From an uncultured Eubacteriales bacterium (GTDB lineage: Bacteria > Bacillota > Clostridia > Christensenellales > Aristaeellaceae), in assembly GCA_902796025.1 (NCBI GenBank), contig CADBNW010000043.1:1-47003 (forward strand): a stretch of 47,003 nucleotides of DNA, written 5' to 3'. The notes below the pieces were generated by a model. That model was not told the DNA's origin, made no database searches, and worked only from the letters and a program-made list of their open reading frames with translations. Position 1 is the first letter of the stretch. The number at the start of each line of letters is the position of its first letter. The position numbers were made by a program, and so were the translations under genes. Shown in pieces: positions 16,698 to 24,881 of this stretch.

Positions 16698-18345
16698 ACG
16701 TTTTTTTGCCCTAACGCTTGCGGCGCTGATGCTGCTGTTGCCCGCCCTTAGCGAAAGCAGCGACGGCGCCGCAAAGCGCCTTGAGGAATTGGGCTTTCTG
16801 CCCACGGGCGCGGGCCCGGAGGCATTTACTGACGCGCTGATCAATTTTCAGCGCGCCAATAGTCTGCCCCTGACCGCTGCGGAAGACCCCACTACCCTTG
16901 AAAGGCTCTTTTCAGCGGAGGCCGTAAGCAAAGCGCAGTATCTGACGTCCCTGCAGGACGCGCAGAGCGTGGACGTTGTTTTGCGTCTTGGCGACAAGGG
17001 CAAAAACGTAAAGCGCCTTCAGGAGTATCTAAGCAGCCTTGGCTACTACGACGGAGAGCAAAGCGGCAGCTACGACCTTGGCACGGCCTGCGCGCTTGCG
17101 CTGTTCCAGCTGGCAAACGGCTTTGCGCCAGACGGGATCTGCACCGCGCCCGTCGCCGCCCGCGTCGTCTCCCCGCAGGCGCTGGACGCAAGGAGCCTTG
17201 CTGTAAAAAACGAGCTTTCCCTTGGCGACGAGGGCGCTTCCGTGCGGCGCATGCAAAAGCTGCTTAAGCGGCTTGGCTATTTCGAGGGCGAGTGCAGCGG
17301 GAGCTTCGGGCCCGGCACACAGGCCGCCGTGATCGATTTTGAACAGCGAAACGGCCTTGCTCCCACCGGCGTATGGAGCGTGAGGTACGGGGTGATGGCG
17401 GAAAACGGCCTAACCCTCACAAAGGCAGAATGCCTCGACAGCGAACGCGGCGCATCGCTTTCGCCGGGCGACGAAGGGTATCTTGTTAAGGAATTGAACG
17501 TTTCGCTCTATGAGCTTGGTTACCTGAAAAGCGAGCCTGGAAACGATTACGGCTACGATACCGTGCGCGCGCTTGAGCTTTTTCAGGAGGCAAACGGCCT
17601 TGAGATCACAGGTCTTGCCGACAGCGTCACCCGCTCGCGCCTAGCAAGCGGCATGTGCGTGGACAGGCTGAGCTTTTACAACCGCTCCCTGAGCTGCCCC
17701 CTGAAGGAGGGCGACAGCGGCTATGCGGTATACCTTCTGACCCTTCGCTTAAGCGACCTTGGCTACCCCACCGAGCCCGTCCGCAATTACGACAGCCGCG
17801 TAAAGGAGCTGGTGCAAATGTACCAGACCGCGGACAAGCTGAGCCAAACAGGCGAAGCAGACGAGCTTACCCGCGCACGCATAAACGGCGAAGGCGCGCT
17901 GCGCTACGGGCGTGCGCTGGAGCTTTTGGAGCAGCATTATGCCCTGACTGAACCCGAACGCCGCAGGCAAACGCTGCTTGAGACTGCTCTTAGCGCCTAC
18001 TCCCTGCCCTACGAGGCCGGCATGATCGGCCCCAACTCCTTCGGCATCGGCGGCTTCACCTACTACTGCTACGGCGCGGCGGGGATCGAGCTTGCGCCGA
18101 CTGCCGCCCTGCAGCTGGAGGCGGCTTCCGCAAAGGAGAGCTTTTCCCAGCGGCCGGAGAGCATCCGCTCCGGTTCACAGCTGTTTTTCAGGATAAACGA
18201 CCAGCTGTACACCGGCATCTCCCCGGACAGCATCAACGTGATCTACGCTTCCCCGGAATCCGGGCGCGTGATCATGCGCGCGCTTAGCGACATAACGAGC
18301 GCCGCCGCATTTGCCGGCACCGTGCTGTATGCAGGACTGTACTGA
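16681..18345 (+). CDS. Secreted peptidoglycan-binding protein with degenerate NlpC/P60-like domain
   Basis: A signal peptide (residues 1-25) is followed by a partial and then four PG_binding_1-type repeats (about 31-80, 97-165, 178-242, 258-322, 340-402), each with LGDxGxxVxxLQ, LGY and LFQxxNGL elements. The C-terminal 130 residues follow the NlpC/P60 pattern, but the catalytic motif usually written FDCSGF reads SFGIGGF, placing I456 where Cys is expected. The usual HVGIY strand reads YTGIS, with Y510 in place of His. The protein therefore probably binds peptidoglycan without cleaving it. The gene overlaps its neighbours by 17 bp on each side, which suggests strict co-translation. Confidence 0.82.
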   Translation: MPTLAKRFFALTLAALMLLLPALSESSDGAAKRLEELGFLPTGAGPEAFTDALINFQRANSLPLTAAEDPTTLERLFSAEAVSKAQYLTSLQDAQSVDVVLRLGDKGKNVKRLQEYLSSLGYYDGEQSGSYDLGTACALALFQLANGFAPDGICTAPVAARVVSPQALDARSLAVKNELSLGDEGASVRRMQKLLKRLGYFEGECSGSFGPGTQAAVIDFEQRNGLAPTGVWSVRYGVMAENGLTLTKAECLDSERGASLSPGDEGYLVKELNVSLYELGYLKSEPGNDYGYDTVRALELFQEANGLEITGLADSVTRSRLASGMCVDRLSFYNRSLSCPLKEGDSGYAVYLLTLRLSDLGYPTEPVRNYDSRVKELVQMYQTADKLSQTGEADELTRARINGEGALRYGRALELLEQHYALTEPERRRQTLLETALSAYSLPYEAGMIGPNSFGIGGFTYYCYGAAGIELAPTAALQLEAASAKESFSQRPESIRSGSQLFFRINDQLYTGISPDSINVIYASPESGRVIMRALSDITSAAAFAGTVLYAGLY

Positions 18346-19072
18346 ATTGCGCCCCGGCGAGCGCATCGACGATCTGCAGCGCGGGAGCCTTCGCATCATA
18401 CAAAACGAGCGCCTGTTCCGCTTTGGGACAGACGCCGTTTTGCTGAGCGACTTTGCGCTCATAAAGTCCCGCGCCCGCGTTATGGATCTTGGCACCGGCA
18501 CGGGCGTGATCGCGCTGCTTGTGGCCGCCCGGCATCCGGACGCGCGCATTGAGGCCGTAGAGCTGCAGCCGTATTTTGCCGAGCTTGCGCAAAGGAACGT
18601 AGATTTGAACGCCCTTGACGATCGCATCTTCGTCCACGAAATGGACATGCGCCTTGCCGCGCAAAAGCTTGGCTACGGCCGGATGGATCAGGTGATCTGC
18701 AATCCCCCGTACTTTGAGCAAGGCAGCAGCCTTCTGCCCGAAAGCGAAAACAAGCTGCTTTCCCGCATGGACGCCTCGATCGGCATCGACGAAATAGCAA
18801 GGATCGCGTTTGCTCTTTTAAAAAGCGGCGGGCGCTTCAGCGTCGTGTTTCCGGCGCAGCGGCTTTGCGATCTGCTTTTTGCCATGCAAAACGCCCGCCT
18901 TGCGCCAAAGCGCATCCGCACCGTGCACGCGACCCTTCAGCACGCGCCAAAGCTCGTGCTCGTGGACGCAGTAAAGCAGGGCGGCAGCCAATTGCACTGG
19001 CTTCCCCCGCTGATCCTGAAAAACCCGGACGGCACCAATACCCCGGAGTGGGAGCGCATCTACGGGGAATAA
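18329..19072 (+). CDS. TrmN6-like SAM-dependent N6-adenine methyltransferase
   Basis: A class I methyltransferase. The SAM-binding motif is DLGTGTG (residues 53-59) and the N6-adenine catalytic motif is NPPY (125-128), with the LFRFGTDAVLLSDF lead-in typical of tRNA1(Val) A37 N6-methyltransferases (YfiC/TrmN6). I chose the ATG at 18329, which overlaps the upstream stop by 17 bp; no clear SD precedes it, so it may depend on coupling. The 247-aa length fits the family. Confidence 0.85.
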   Translation: MQDCTELRPGERIDDLQRGSLRIIQNERLFRFGTDAVLLSDFALIKSRARVMDLGTGTGVIALLVAARHPDARIEAVELQPYFAELAQRNVDLNALDDRIFVHEMDMRLAAQKLGYGRMDQVICNPPYFEQGSSLLPESENKLLSRMDASIGIDEIARIAFALLKSGGRFSVVFPAQRLCDLLFAMQNARLAPKRIRTVHATLQHAPKLVLVDAVKQGGSQLHWLPPLILKNPDGTNTPEWERIYGE

Positions 19073-19100
19073 CGAATATGCGCGCCATATGATCATTAAA

Positions 19101-19137
19101 GGGCTGCTGCACTTTTGCAACAGCCCCTTTTTCTATT
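19101..19137 (+). terminator. Terminator of the nucleotidyltransferase operon
   Basis: GGGCTG...CAGCCC hairpin (19101-19126) with one internal mismatch, followed by a T-rich run (ccctttttct). It lies between convergent genes and may act weakly on secA from the other strand. Confidence 0.85.
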
Positions 19138-19146
19138 TACTGCTTA

Positions 19147-21852
19147 CTATGCGTTTTTTCCGTGGCACTCTTTATATTTCTTTCCGCTTCCGCAGGGGCA
19201 GGGATCGTTTCGCCCCACCTTCTTGATCACGCGGATCGGCGTTTTGACCTGGGGCTCTGCGGTATTCACGGTGATGTGCTTTGCCGCCTCTTTGCGCTCC
19301 GGCGGGCGGTTTATGATGGCCTTGTACATGCGCTGCAGGGTGTCCTCCTGGATCAGGCGAACCATCTCCTCAAACATGTCGTAGCCCTCGTGCTGGTATT
19401 CAACGATGGGCTGGCGCTGGCCGTAGGCCCGAAGCCCGATGCCCTCGCGCAGCATATCCATAGCGTCGATATGATCCATCCAGCGGCGGTCGACGTTTGT
19501 CAAAAGCACCGTGCGCTCGATTTCGCGGATGTCGAAGCCCGCCTCGGCGATGGCCTTTTCGCGCCGCTCGTACATCTCGGCGCTCTTTTGCTTGAGCGCC
19601 TGGCTGAAGGCCTCCTTGGAGTGGGGCGACAGGTGATCGAAGGCGTCCTGCACGTCGCCCTTTTCAAGGCAGATGCGCTCCAGGTATTCACCAAGGCCCT
19701 TGATGTCCCAATCCTCCGGCGGCACGTCGTAGGACACGTGGCGCTCGATCGCCTCGTCGATGATGGTGTCCCGCATGTCCACGATGCGCTGCTTCATGTC
19801 GCCGCCCTCCAGCACCTCGCGGCGCTGGCCGTAGATGATCTCGCGCTGGGTGTTCATCACATCGTCGTACTGCAGCACGTTTTTGCGAACGTCGAAGTTT
19901 CGGCTTTCCACCCGCTTTTGCGTATCCTCTATCGCGCGGGACAGGATGCCGTGCTCCAGGGTGATGCTCTCCCCTTTGCCAAGGCGCTCCATCATGGGGC
20001 GGATGCGGTCGGAGCCGAACAGGCGAAGCAGATCGTCCTCCAGCGAAATATAGAAGCGGCTGGAGCCGGGGTCGCCCTGACGGCCAGCGCGGCCGCGCAG
20101 CTGATTGTCGATCCTTCGGCTCTCGTGCCGCTCGGTGCCGATGATGAACAGGCCTCCGAGCTTCACGACCTCCTCGTGCTCCCGGTCGGTCTCCACGCGG
20201 TGCTTCTGGTACAGCTCCTTGTACTGGGCGCGCACGTCCAGCACCTCCTGGCTCACGTCCTCGGCGTGGCCCACGGCCTCCTCGATCACCTCGTCCGTAT
20301 AGCCCATCAGGCGCAATTCGTGCTTGGACATGAATTCCGGGTTGCCGCCAAGCAAGATGTCCGTTCCGCGTCCGGCCATGTTGGTGGAAATGGTGACCGC
20401 GCCGCGCTTACCGGCCTGCGCTACGATCTCGGCCTCTCGCTCATGGTGCTTGGCGTTCAGAACCACGTGCTTTACGCCCCTTCGGTCCAGCAGCTGGCTC
20501 ACGTATTCGCTCTTTTCGACCGACACCGTACCCACCAGCACGGGCTGGCCGCTTTCGTTCAGCTCCTTTACCTTGTCCGCCACAGCCTCGAACTTAGCTT
20601 TTTCCTGGGTAAAGAGCAGGTCGTTATAGTCCTTGCGGATCATCGGGCGGTTGGTGGGAATGGTGACGACGTCCAGCTTGTAGATGCCCTGGAATTCCTC
20701 CTCCTCGGTCTTGGCGGTACCCGTCATGCCGGAGATCTTTTTGTACATGCGGAAGTAGTTTTGGAAGGTGATGGTGGCAAGGGTCTTGCTCTCCCGCTCT
20801 ACCTTCACGTGCTCCTTGGCTTCGATCGCCTGATGCAGGCCGTCGGAATAGCGCCGACCGGTCATAAGGCGACCGGTAAATTCGTCCACGATGACGACCT
20901 GATTGTCCTTGACGACGTAATCCACGTCCCGCTTCATCAAGGCGTTTGCGCGCAGCGCCGCAAGGATATGGTGATACAACTCGTTGTTCTGGATGTCTGA
21001 AAGGTTTTCTACGTTAAAGGCTCTTTCCGCTTTGCGCACGCCCTCTTCGGTAAGGGCGATGGTCTTGTCCTTTTCATTTTTGGTGTAGTCCTTGTCCTCG
21101 CCCTCTTTAAGACCGCTCACGAAGCGATCCGCCATGTTGTAAAGCTCTGTGGACTTTTCACCCTGGCCGGAAATGATCAGGGGCGTTCTGGCCTCGTCGA
21201 TCAAAATGGAGTCCACTTCGTCAACGATGGCAAAGTTCAGGGCTCGCTGCACCATGTCCTGCTTTCGCACGACCATGTTGTCTCTTAGATAATCAAAACC
21301 CAGCTCGTTGTTGGTCGCGTAGGTGATGTCCGCTTCGTACGCTTCCCGCCGCTTTTCAGCGCTTAGGTCGTGCACGATCAGGCCTACCTTCATGCCCATA
21401 AAGCGGTAGATCTTTCCCATCCACTCGCTGTGATAGCGGGCCAGGTAATCGTTTACCGTGACCACGTGCACGCCCTCGCCGGGCAGGGCGTTAAGATAGG
21501 CGGCAAGGGCGGCAGTCAGCGTTTTGCCTTCGCCGGTCTTCATCTCCGCGATGCGGCCCTGATGCAGTACGATCGCGCCCACCAGCTGCACGGGAAACGC
21601 ATTTTGCCCGATCGCCCTTCGCGCGCCCTCGCGCACGGCGGCCAGCGCCTCCACCATGATATCGTCAAGCGTCGCCCCCGCCGAAAGCTTTTGGCGAAAC
21701 TCCGCGGTCTTGCCCCGAAGCGCGGCGTCGTCCAGCGCGCGCATGGCGCTTTCCTGCTGTAAAACCAGCTCCGCCGTTTTCATCAGCTTTTTGACCTCGG
21801 CTTCGTTTGAGCCGCCAAGCTTTGAGCGAATAAAACTGAACAGTCTTTCCAT
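19147..21852 (-). CDS. secA: Preprotein translocase ATPase SecA
   Basis: SecA drives Sec-dependent export. Walker A is MKTGEGKT (104-111); the [33 protein letters not shown] and [13 protein letters not shown] motifs are all present. The C-terminus carries the zinc/SecB-type motif [13 protein letters not shown] (884-896). At 901 aa it is complete. The best SD (AGGAG) is 12 bases from the ATG, somewhat far. The gene has its own promoter and stands alone. Confidence 0.98.
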   Translation of the reverse strand: MERLFSFIRSKLGGSNEAEVKKLMKTAELVLQQESAMRALDDAALRGKTAEFRQKLSAGATLDDIMVEALAAVREGARRAIGQNAFPVQLVGAIVLHQGRIAEMKTGEGKTLTAALAAYLNALPGEGVHVVTVNDYLARYHSEWMGKIYRFMGMKVGLIVHDLSAEKRREAYEADITYATNNELGFDYLRDNMVVRKQDMVQRALNFAIVDEVDSILIDEARTPLIISGQGEKSTELYNMADRFVSGLKEGEDKDYTKNEKDKTIALTEEGVRKAERAFNVENLSDIQNNELYHHILAALRANALMKRDVDYVVKDNQVVIVDEFTGRLMTGRRYSDGLHQAIEAKEHVKVERESKTLATITFQNYFRMYKKISGMTGTAKTEEEEFQGIYKLDVVTIPTNRPMIRKDYNDLLFTQEKAKFEAVADKVKELNESGQPVLVGTVSVEKSEYVSQLLDRRGVKHVVLNAKHHEREAEIVAQAGKRGAVTISTNMAGRGTDILLGGNPEFMSKHELRLMGYTDEVIEEAVGHAEDVSQEVLDVRAQYKELYQKHRVETDREHEEVVKLGGLFIIGTERHESRRIDNQLRGRAGRQGDPGSSRFYISLEDDLLRLFGSDRIRPMMERLGKGESITLEHGILSRAIEDTQKRVESRNFDVRKNVLQYDDVMNTQREIIYGQRREVLEGGDMKQRIVDMRDTIIDEAIERHVSYDVPPEDWDIKGLGEYLERICLEKGDVQDAFDHLSPHSKEAFSQALKQKSAEMYERREKAIAEAGFDIREIERTVLLTNVDRRWMDHIDAMDMLREGIGLRAYGQRQPIVEYQHEGYDMFEEMVRLIQEDTLQRMYKAIINRPPERKEAAKHITVNTAEPQVKTPIRVIKKVGRNDPCPCGSGKKYKECHGKNA

Positions 21853-21925
21853 TTGTTTTGCGTTCTCCTGATAGCGTGTTTATTTCGTCCGGCGCGCAAA
21901 ACGCGCCTCATATTCTCCCATATAC

Positions 21926-21954
21926 ATTATAGCAAAAAAATCTCCCGCGCGCAA
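21926..21954 (-). promoter_or_regulatory. Promoter for secA
   Basis: On the minus strand, TTGCGC (21949-21954), a 17-base spacer and a perfect TATAAT (21926-21931), about 75 bp upstream of the secA ATG. The leader contains a gcgcgttttgcgcgc hairpin. Confidence 0.75.
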
Positions 21955-21994
21955 TAGTCCTGCATCGCGGAAGATCTCATAACGCTTTGGCGTT

Positions 21995-22687
21995 TTATTT
22001 TTGGCCGTAATAGGCATTTGGGCCGTGCTTTCGGCTAAAGTGCTTGTTCTGCACGTGGAAGGGCAGCGCGGCGGTATCGGGGTTCAGCGAGAAGGTATAC
22101 ATCGCCATGCGCGCAACCTCCTCCAGCACCACAGCGTTATAGACGCTTGCAGCCGCGTCCTTTCCCCAGGTAAAGGGACCGTGCCCGCGCACCAGCACCG
22201 CCGGGGTGTGCACGGGGTTTCTGCTTTGGAAGGCCTCCACGATCACGGTCGCGGTCTCGCCCTCGTAATCCTGCGCGACCTCCGCCTCCGTCAGAAAGCG
22301 CGTGACGGGAACGCTGCCGGCGATGTAGTCCGCGTGCGTCGTGCCAAGGCAGGGGATCTCCCGTCCCGCCTGCGCAAAGGACGTGGCGCAGGTGGAGTGC
22401 GTGTGCGTGACCCCGCCGATCTCCCGAAAGGCTCTGTATAGGCCAAAGTGCGTCGGCGTGTCGCTTGAGGGGTTCAGGGTCCCATCTACCCTCTTGCCGT
22501 TTTCAAGGGAAACGATCACGATGTCCTCGGGCTTCAGCGCCTCGTAAGCGACGCCGCTTGGCTTTATGCCAAAGACGCCCTTGTCCCTGTCCACCTGCGA
22601 CACGTTTCCCCAGGTGTAGAGCACCAGATTTCTGCGATACAGCTCCATGTTCGCGGCGTACACCGCCTGGCGAAGATCTTCGTACAT
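21995..22687 (-). CDS. araD: L-ribulose-5-phosphate 4-epimerase (copy 1)
   Basis: A class II aldolase-fold epimerase interconverting L-ribulose-5-phosphate and D-xylulose-5-phosphate. Zinc ligands H95, H97 (THTHST) and H169 (VRGHGPF) sit where E. coli AraD has them, and the NPSSDTPTH phosphate-binding stretch is intact. It is full length (230 aa) with AGAGGTGA before the ATG. It lies 21 bp after the thiT-like gene and is probably the last gene of that operon. A second copy sits at 41637-42332. No araA or araB is visible in the window. Confidence 0.93.
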   Translation of the reverse strand: MYEDLRQAVYAANMELYRRNLVLYTWGNVSQVDRDKGVFGIKPSGVAYEALKPEDIVIVSLENGKRVDGTLNPSSDTPTHFGLYRAFREIGGVTHTHSTCATSFAQAGREIPCLGTTHADYIAGSVPVTRFLTEAEVAQDYEGETATVIVEAFQSRNPVHTPAVLVRGHGPFTWGKDAAASVYNAVVLEEVARMAMYTFSLNPDTAALPFHVQNKHFSRKHGPNAYYGQK

Positions 22688-22708
22688 GTTATCACCTCTG
22701 CGATTTAA

Positions 22709-23290
22709 TCAGATGGCGGATGCGTCGATGAGCAGGCCCTGCCTGTCCATAAGGCGCGTCCATTCGTTCAAAAGCAGCGCCGCTATGATGGTCAATACGG
22801 CCTCCGGCAGCATGCCCGTCGCTTCCTGCCCAAGCGCCCAGCCAAAGGCCTTTGCCGAAAACACGCCTATCGTATCCACGGCCTTTATGAGCAGCGCAGG
22901 ATAGGCAAGGAGGCAGCGCGTCCCAAACGCAATACCCATGGACAGGGCAAAATCGCGGGCGCTTGCGTGGCGTCTTGCTGTGCGCACAGAGGAAAAGCCG
23001 ATCGCCGTACAGGAAAAGATATAGCCAAGCGCGGCTGCGCCAAGCGCGGGCCAAAAGCCAAGGGGCGCAAGCGCGCTTCTTTCAGCAAAGAGCCTTATCA
23101 GCCCGTAGCACAGCGAGCACAGAAGTCCCGCGTGGGTGCCCTGCCTTCTGCTGATGACGATGAGCGGCAAAAGGGAGAAAAGGGTCACTTCTCCCCCGTT
23201 TGGCCAAAGCCTTACGCGCACGAAGCTGAGCGCTGTCGCTGTAAGCAACGCCAGCGTACATTCCAGCGCGGTCGATTTGCCAGCCTTCAT
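22709..23290 (-). CDS. thiT: ThiT-like ECF S component (thiamine uptake)
   Basis: A small membrane protein (193 aa, about six hydrophobic segments) resembling ThiT, the substrate-binding subunit of the ECF thiamine transporter. The WPNGGEVTLFSLLPLIVI segment and following RRQGTHAGLL match the family's substrate loop and helix 2 pattern. No TPP riboswitch precedes it; it begins 9 bp after the AAA ATPase gene and should be cotranscribed with it. The EcfAAT module at 13-15.5 kb could supply its energy. Family assignment is moderately sure, and the ligand could differ from thiamine. Confidence 0.7.
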   Translation of the reverse strand: MKAGKSTALECTLALLTATALSFVRVRLWPNGGEVTLFSLLPLIVISRRQGTHAGLLCSLCYGLIRLFAERSALAPLGFWPALGAAALGYIFSCTAIGFSSVRTARRHASARDFALSMGIAFGTRCLLAYPALLIKAVDTIGVFSAKAFGWALGQEATGMLPEAVLTIIAALLLNEWTRLMDRQGLLIDASAI

Positions 23291-23299
23291 GAAGAAGCT

Positions 23300-24679
23300 T
23301 TATTCTCCTTCCTGTCCGGCGGCGGGATCTGTTTCGTCCGCGTCTTCTTCGCCATCAGCCTTATCCGGCTGCTCGATTTCGGGCTGCGCGGAATTTTTGA
23401 GTTCGCTGAGCATTTCCCGAAGCGCTTCCACGTCGGACTGGGGCGTTTCGCGCGCCTGCTTTACCACAGCGGCCTCGGAAGCCTTTGTCACGTCGTCTGC
23501 GGTAAGCTGCATCAGCTTTTCCTTGCTGATGTCCGTTTCCGTCACGATGCGGTTTGCCTGCGCGATCAGCACCTGCTCAAAGAGGTTGCGAACGCCTCTG
23601 GCGTTGCCGAAGGTTATGGGATCGACGTTTTGCTTTACGATAAACTGCTCCACCTCGTCCCGCGCGTCCTCGTCCAGCACATAGCCGCCCTGCTTGCAGC
23701 GCAGATCGAAGATGGCCATCATCTCCTGCAGGGTGTAGTCGTCAAAGTGCAGGTAGCGGTTGAAGCGGGATTCCAGGCCCGGGTTCGACTTGATGAATTC
23801 GTCCATCAGCCCGTCGTAGCCCGCCACGATCACGATCAAGTCGTCCCTGTGATCCTCCATGGCCTTGAGCAGCGTATCCACGGCCTCCTGCCCAAAGTCG
23901 TTTGCCTCTTTGTGATAGGTAAGCGCGTAGGCCTCGTCGATAAACAACACGCCCCCCAGCGCCTTTTCGATCACCTCCGTGGTTTTGCCCGCGGTCTGGC
24001 CGACGTACCCCGCCACGAGGCCAGAGCGATCCACCTCGATCAGCTGGCCCTTGCTTAAAATGCCAAGGCATTTGTAGATGCGCGCCATCACCCTTGCGAT
24101 CATGGTTTTGCCCGTGCCGGGATTGCCGGAAAACACCATGTGTAGCGACATATCCACCGTGGGAAGGCCGTGATCCTTGCGCATTTTGTGCACGCGCACC
24201 AGGTTCACAAGGTTTTCGACCTCGGTCTTTATGGCGTCAAGGCCGATATAGGAATGCAGTTCCTTCAAAATGTCCTCGAGGCTCTCGGGCGGCTCTTCCT
24301 GCTTTTCGGGGGCTTGGGCGGGCTGCTCCGCTTGTTTCTGCGTTTTGGGCGCGGCGCTTCCCTTTTTGGGCGCTTCCTTGGCTGCCGGCTCTGCGGACGG
24401 GACCTCGTCCCAGAGGGAATCGCTAAGCGCCTTGGCCTCGTTGCTGGCAAGGATCCGAAGCGTCTCCAGTTGCTGCTCCAGCGCTTCGTCTGTAAGTCCG
24501 CCTGTTTTTGCTGCGGGCTTTGCAGCGGGCTTTGGGGCGGCGTCCGGCTTAGGCTGTTCGCTCGTCTCCCCGGGATGCAGCGCCCCCCAGATGTCATCGT
24601 AGACCCTGCGCATGTTGCGCGAGGTGATCTCTCTTAGCTTATCCATGGACTGCTGAAGCAGGTCGTCCTTTTTATCCAT
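23300..24679 (-). CDS. CbxX/CfqX (SpoVK-like) AAA ATPase
   Basis: Residues 1-135 are charged, rich in Pro, Ala, Lys and Glu and probably flexible. The AAA core follows: Walker A GNPGTGKT (185-192), pore-loop GYVGQ (224-228), Walker B LFIDEA (245-250) and a downstream sensor/arginine-finger region (LESRFNRYLHF). The C-terminal 70 residues are again acidic and low in complexity. The family includes RuBisCO activase-like CbbX and sporulation SpoVK; the substrate here is unknown. It heads an operon with thiT and araD behind a near-consensus promoter, an unexpected partnership. Confidence 0.87.
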   Translation of the reverse strand: MDKKDDLLQQSMDKLREITSRNMRRVYDDIWGALHPGETSEQPKPDAAPKPAAKPAAKTGGLTDEALEQQLETLRILASNEAKALSDSLWDEVPSAEPAAKEAPKKGSAAPKTQKQAEQPAQAPEKQEEPPESLEDILKELHSYIGLDAIKTEVENLVNLVRVHKMRKDHGLPTVDMSLHMVFSGNPGTGKTMIARVMARIYKCLGILSKGQLIEVDRSGLVAGYVGQTAGKTTEVIEKALGGVLFIDEAYALTYHKEANDFGQEAVDTLLKAMEDHRDDLIVIVAGYDGLMDEFIKSNPGLESRFNRYLHFDDYTLQEMMAIFDLRCKQGGYVLDEDARDEVEQFIVKQNVDPITFGNARGVRNLFEQVLIAQANRIVTETDISKEKLMQLTADDVTKASEAAVVKQARETPQSDVEALREMLSELKNSAQPEIEQPDKADGEEDADETDPAAGQEGE

Positions 24680-24709
24680 CGCTTTGTCTCCTCAAAAGGT
24701 ATTATGTTC

Positions 24710-24738
24710 ATTATAGTCTAAACAAAACGTTTTTTCAA
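24710..24738 (-). promoter_or_regulatory. Promoter for the AAA ATPase-thiT-araD operon
   Basis: On the minus strand, TTGAAA (24733-24738), a 17-base spacer and a perfect TATAAT (24710-24715), about 30 bp upstream of the ATG with GAGGAG between. Confidence 0.85.
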
Positions 24739-24829
24739 CTGTTATTTGCCGTCAACGCAAATTCACAACCAATTTGCAACAATTAACGCGCTTCTCCTGT
24801 GCGTAGGAAACGTATTTTCGATCCGGATG

Positions 24830-24858
24830 TTTCATTTATAACAATGATGCTGTATACT
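24830..24858 (+). promoter_or_regulatory. Probable promoter for the ROK-SIS/suf operon
   Basis: A good -10 TATACT (24853-24858) lies 24 bp before the ATG; the matching -35 (TTTCAT, 24830-24835, 17-base spacer) is weak. The SD ggagg follows near 24874. Confidence 0.5.
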
Positions 24859-24881
24859 ATAAGAAAAAAATCGGAGGCAGC

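Noticed and set aside
19162-21000. Open frame of 612 codons on the plus strand antisense to secA
   Set aside because: secA is unambiguous on the minus strand; the antisense translation has no family pattern and no ribosome-binding site.
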